A stretch of DNA of 64,000 nt. Origin: DASVTR01 sp036387475. Its GTDB lineage: Bacteria > Acidobacteriota > Blastocatellia > Pyrinomonadales > Pyrinomonadaceae. A program made the position numbers and the translations under genes. Below are positions 61,920-64,000 of the stretch, one piece after another. The stretch is taken from NCBI GenBank assembly GCA_036387475.1, contig DASVTR010000014.1:51999-115998 (forward strand), in the 5' to 3' direction. A model generated the notes under the pieces. That model did not search any database and was not told the origin of the DNA. It saw only the letters and a program-made list of their open reading frames with translations. Numbering within the stretch: position 1 is the stretch's first letter; each line of letters begins with the position of its first letter.

Positions 61920-61980
61920 CAGTGGTCGGTGGTCAGTGTTCAGTTTTTGCTTTAAACTAAACACTGACCACCGACCACTT
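61920..61980. repeat. HPE20, heptad-palindrome element (GTGGTCA type)
   Basis: Left arm 61920-61946 and right arm 61954-61980 pair at 25 of 27 bases with a short loop. The core CAGTGGTCGGTGGTCAGT is identical to that in HPE6. The bshA ATG comes five bases after the right arm, with only T residues between. Confidence 0.92.
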
Positions 61981-61985
61981 TTTTT

Positions 61986-63122
61986 ATGAACATCGGCATC
62001 ACCGTTTATCCGACATACGGCGGCAGCGGCATCGTCGGCTCTGAGCTAGGCAAGGAGTTGGCCGCGCGCGGCCATACCGTACACTTCATCGCTTCCAGCC
62101 TGCCGACGCGTTTGACTGAACTTAACGAGCGCGTGCGCTTTCACGAAGTAGAGATGATGTCTTATCCACTCTTCGAGCACCAGCCCTACACGCTGGCGCT
62201 GGCGACGAAGATGTCAACCGTTGCACAAAATGAAAATCTGGATTTGCTGCACGTTCACTACGCCATTCCACACTCGATCAGCGCGATTCTCGCACGCGAG
62301 TCCTTGCTGCCGCATCGCCGCCTGCCCGTCATCACCACTCTGCACGGAACAGACATCACGCTCGTCGGAGCAGACCGCTCTTACCTGCCGATTACGCGCT
62401 ACGGCATCATGCAATCAAACGGCGTCACGGCCATCTCACACTACCTGAAACGCGCGACGCAAGAGACGTTTCAGTTTGACGACATCACCGTCATCCCCAA
62501 CTTCATCTGCGGCTCGGATTATCAGCGGCATCCCATGCCTGAGCTACGCCGGGAATTGTCGCCGAATGACGAGCCGCTGCTGGTTCACGTCTCAAACTTT
62601 CGTCCCGTCAAACGCCCGGTCGATTGCGTTGAGATACTGGCGCGCGTGCTGAGAAAAACGAAAGCGCGTCTCGTCATGGTCGGCGACGGCAGCGAGCGCA
62701 CGAACGCAGAGCACCGCGCACGCTGTCTGGGCATTTACGAACATTGCTCTTTCGTCGGCAAGCAGCCGAAGATTTCCGATTATCTCTCCATCTCAGATGT
62801 TTTATTGTTGCCGTCAGAGCAGGAATCCTTTGGCCTCGCGGCCCTGGAAGCGATGGCGTGCGAAGTCCCTGTCATTGCCTCGCGCGTCGGCGGTCTGCCG
62901 GAAGTCGTGACGGATAATGAGACAGGCTATTTGAGCGAGATGGGCGACGTGGAGAAGATGAGCGCAGACGCAACGCGCTTGTTGATGGACGAAGAGATGC
63001 GGCGTGAGATGGGTAGACGCGCACGCGAATCTGCGGTCTCACGCTACAGCACCGATCTGGTTATTCCACAGTACATAGATTTTTATGAGCGCGTCCTCGC
63101 CGCGTCAGGTGGCACAGACTGA
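61986..63122 (+). CDS. bshA: N-acetyl-alpha-D-glucosaminyl L-malate synthase BshA
   Basis: 378 residues, normal for BshA. GT-B glycosyltransferase family 4: N-terminal TVYPTYGGSGIVGSELGKEL, ITTLHGTDITLVG, and the C-terminal nucleotide-sugar motif ESFGLAALEAMACEVPVIAS with the preceding SNFRPVKRP. It transfers GlcNAc from UDP-GlcNAc to L-malate, the first step of bacillithiol synthesis. The conserved N-terminus fixes the start, but no Shine-Dalgarno sequence is visible and HPE20 lies immediately upstream. Confidence 0.93.
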   Translation: MNIGITVYPTYGGSGIVGSELGKELAARGHTVHFIASSLPTRLTELNERVRFHEVEMMSYPLFEHQPYTLALATKMSTVAQNENLDLLHVHYAIPHSISAILARESLLPHRRLPVITTLHGTDITLVGADRSYLPITRYGIMQSNGVTAISHYLKRATQETFQFDDITVIPNFICGSDYQRHPMPELRRELSPNDEPLLVHVSNFRPVKRPVDCVEILARVLRKTKARLVMVGDGSERTNAEHRARCLGIYEHCSFVGKQPKISDYLSISDVLLLPSEQESFGLAALEAMACEVPVIASRVGGLPEVVTDNETGYLSEMGDVEKMSADATRLLMDEEMRREMGRRARESAVSRYSTDLVIPQYIDFYERVLAASGGTD

Positions 63123-63798
63123 AACTGCAATCGCAGCGGCGGACGACAAACCCGTCCGCTACATCATACAGAACCTTGAGCGTGCCTACGGCGTGCCGTC
63201 AAACGAGCGCGCGTCCGCACCGCTCGACATGCTCATACAGATAATTCTCTCCCAGGCGACGAGCGACACAAACAGCGACCGTACATTCGCGGCGCTCAAA
63301 AAGCGTTTCCCCAACTGGGAAGCGCTCTTGCGCGCACGCGAATCAACCATCGCCGATACAATCCGCTCCGGCGGCCTCGCCAATCAAAAGGCCGCCGTCA
63401 TCAAGAGCCTGCTGCGGCAGATTAAAGATGAACGGGGCACGCTCAATCTGGATTTCCTGCACAAGCTTTCAGCTAAAGAGGCGGTTCGCTATCTCAAACA
63501 GTTTCGCGGCCTAGGCCCAAAAACCATCGCCTGCACGCTGCTCTTCGCCTGTCGCAAGGAGGTCTTTCCGCTCGACACGCACATCTTCCGCATCCTCCGT
63601 CGCGTCGGGCTGATTCCGCAGAAATGCACGGACGCGCGTGCGCACGAAATCATGAACAGCATCGTTCCGCCGGGAAAATTCTACTCCTTCCACGTCAACC
63701 TGATTCGCCACGGGCGCAAGCTCTGTCGCCCACGCGAACCCATCTGTGAGCGCTGTCCCATCGTCGAGTATTGCGACTACGGGCAGCAGCTAATCTGA
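63085..63798 (+). CDS. nth: Endonuclease III-like DNA glycosylase/AP lyase
   Basis: 237 residues, starting inside the end of bshA (38-base overlap). HhH-GPD fold: LGPKTIAC with catalytic Lys146 and FPLDTHIF with catalytic Asp164. The [4Fe-4S] loop is complete: Cys214, 221, 224 and 230 in the C-x6-C-x2-C-x5-C pattern. It removes oxidised pyrimidines and cleaves abasic sites. The N-terminus is about 20 residues longer than E. coli Nth; a later start is possible, but none has a ribosome-binding site. Confidence 0.9.
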   Translation: MSASSPRQVAQTETAIAAADDKPVRYIIQNLERAYGVPSNERASAPLDMLIQIILSQATSDTNSDRTFAALKKRFPNWEALLRARESTIADTIRSGGLANQKAAVIKSLLRQIKDERGTLNLDFLHKLSAKEAVRYLKQFRGLGPKTIACTLLFACRKEVFPLDTHIFRILRRVGLIPQKCTDARAHEIMNSIVPPGKFYSFHVNLIRHGRKLCRPREPICERCPIVEYCDYGQQLI

Positions 63799-64000
63799 GT
63801 TGGGCTTGAGATAAGTGCTATTAGAATTAGCGCTATCAGGATTCCGAACGGCGACCGAACGGTCATGTGTCACAAGTGATGTTGGCGGTTATGCTGGTCA
63901 ATGTAGAGCTTAATTAACGCTTCGTGCATCTCCGTGCTCTTTGAAAAACAGATGGTTCGCCGCTGCAACCTCTTGAGGTGCGTGCGGAAGTTCAAGTTCT

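Larger units (their letters stand above)
61546..61985. other. Divergent intergenic region with promoter, hairpin and HPE20
   Basis: 440 bases between nfu (minus) and bshA (plus). The first 250 bases hold no gene. A candidate promoter lies at 61795-61823, a 15-bp hairpin at 61868-61907 and HPE20 at 61920-61980. Confidence 0.65.

Noticed and set aside
1435..61980. Heptad arrays as CRISPR arrays
   Set aside because: Units are 7 bases, contiguous, without unique spacers, and arranged as inverted arms; no cas genes are present.
2481..61980. Heptad palindromes as ordinary rho-independent terminators
   Set aside because: Some could terminate (convergent gaps at 2481, 22447, 43601), but others lie inside operons, upstream of starts or between divergent genes (11730), and lack T-runs. 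Separate conventional terminators exist at 45663, 55946 and 60924.
63799..64000. Gene or RNA at the right edge
   Set aside because: Only a short open frame enters from the right on the minus strand; no tRNA or rRNA pattern. Too little sequence to call.

Overview
The window is a G+C-rich bacterial chromosome segment with about 49 protein genes and one tRNA. There is no rRNA, CRISPR array, transposase or prophage. Gene content suggests an acidobacterium, most likely of the Blastocatellia type. This is inferred from a mix of MacB-like permease clusters, zinc-ribbon/FHA/Ser-Thr-kinase signalling proteins, secreted carboxypeptidase-regulatory-domain proteins, an S46 peptidase and two bacillithiol genes. 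It has not been confirmed by a marker gene.

Layout. 1-2478 (+): end of a peptide ABC transporter (two ATPases) and a YIP1 membrane protein. 2569-11587 (-): a MacA/MacB-type export cluster with one adaptor, one ATPase and four FtsX-like permeases, interrupted by two lower-G+C small secreted/lipoprotein genes. 11971-18081 (+): a signalling cluster with zinc-ribbon FHA protein, zinc-ribbon Ser/Thr kinase with FHA tail, RDD membrane protein, zinc-ribbon membrane protein and FHA-GAF-PP2C phosphatase. 18177-28819: mixed housekeeping and secreted genes (M14 peptidase, CAP protein, PolX-like HhH fragment, S46 peptidase, DUF4139 protein, PcrA helicase, isochorismatase). 29086-35372 (-): a tight four-gene operon of DUF4062/iSTAND-like protein, MoxR ATPase, small membrane-anchored protein and a large membrane vWA-like/TPR/WD40 protein; it resembles NTP-dependent conflict systems. 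35451-39055 (-): two overlapping carboxypeptidase-regulatory-domain genes. 39489-39587: a selenocysteine tRNA. 39672-43594 (+): dprA and topA. 43674-47794 (-): phosphoesterase, lipid kinase and a DUF3618/holin-like/DUF883 envelope cluster. 48143-55895 (+): tetR-adaptor-RND pump-TolC operon with a perfect operator palindrome and a terminator. 56091-63798: nuclease, MBL hydrolase, bshB1, secreted protein, Nfu, bshA and nth.

The most unusual structure is not a gene. Twenty intergenic gaps hold a long inverted repeat whose arms are mostly degenerate tandem heptamers (called here heptad-palindrome elements, HPE1-HPE20). The unit sequence differs between loci, while the palindrome and usually the 7-base period are kept. 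Several elements fill the gap almost exactly from a stop codon to the next start codon, and many sit directly before a start with no visible Shine-Dalgarno sequence. A related heptad block lies inside a coding region (permease at 7849-9276).
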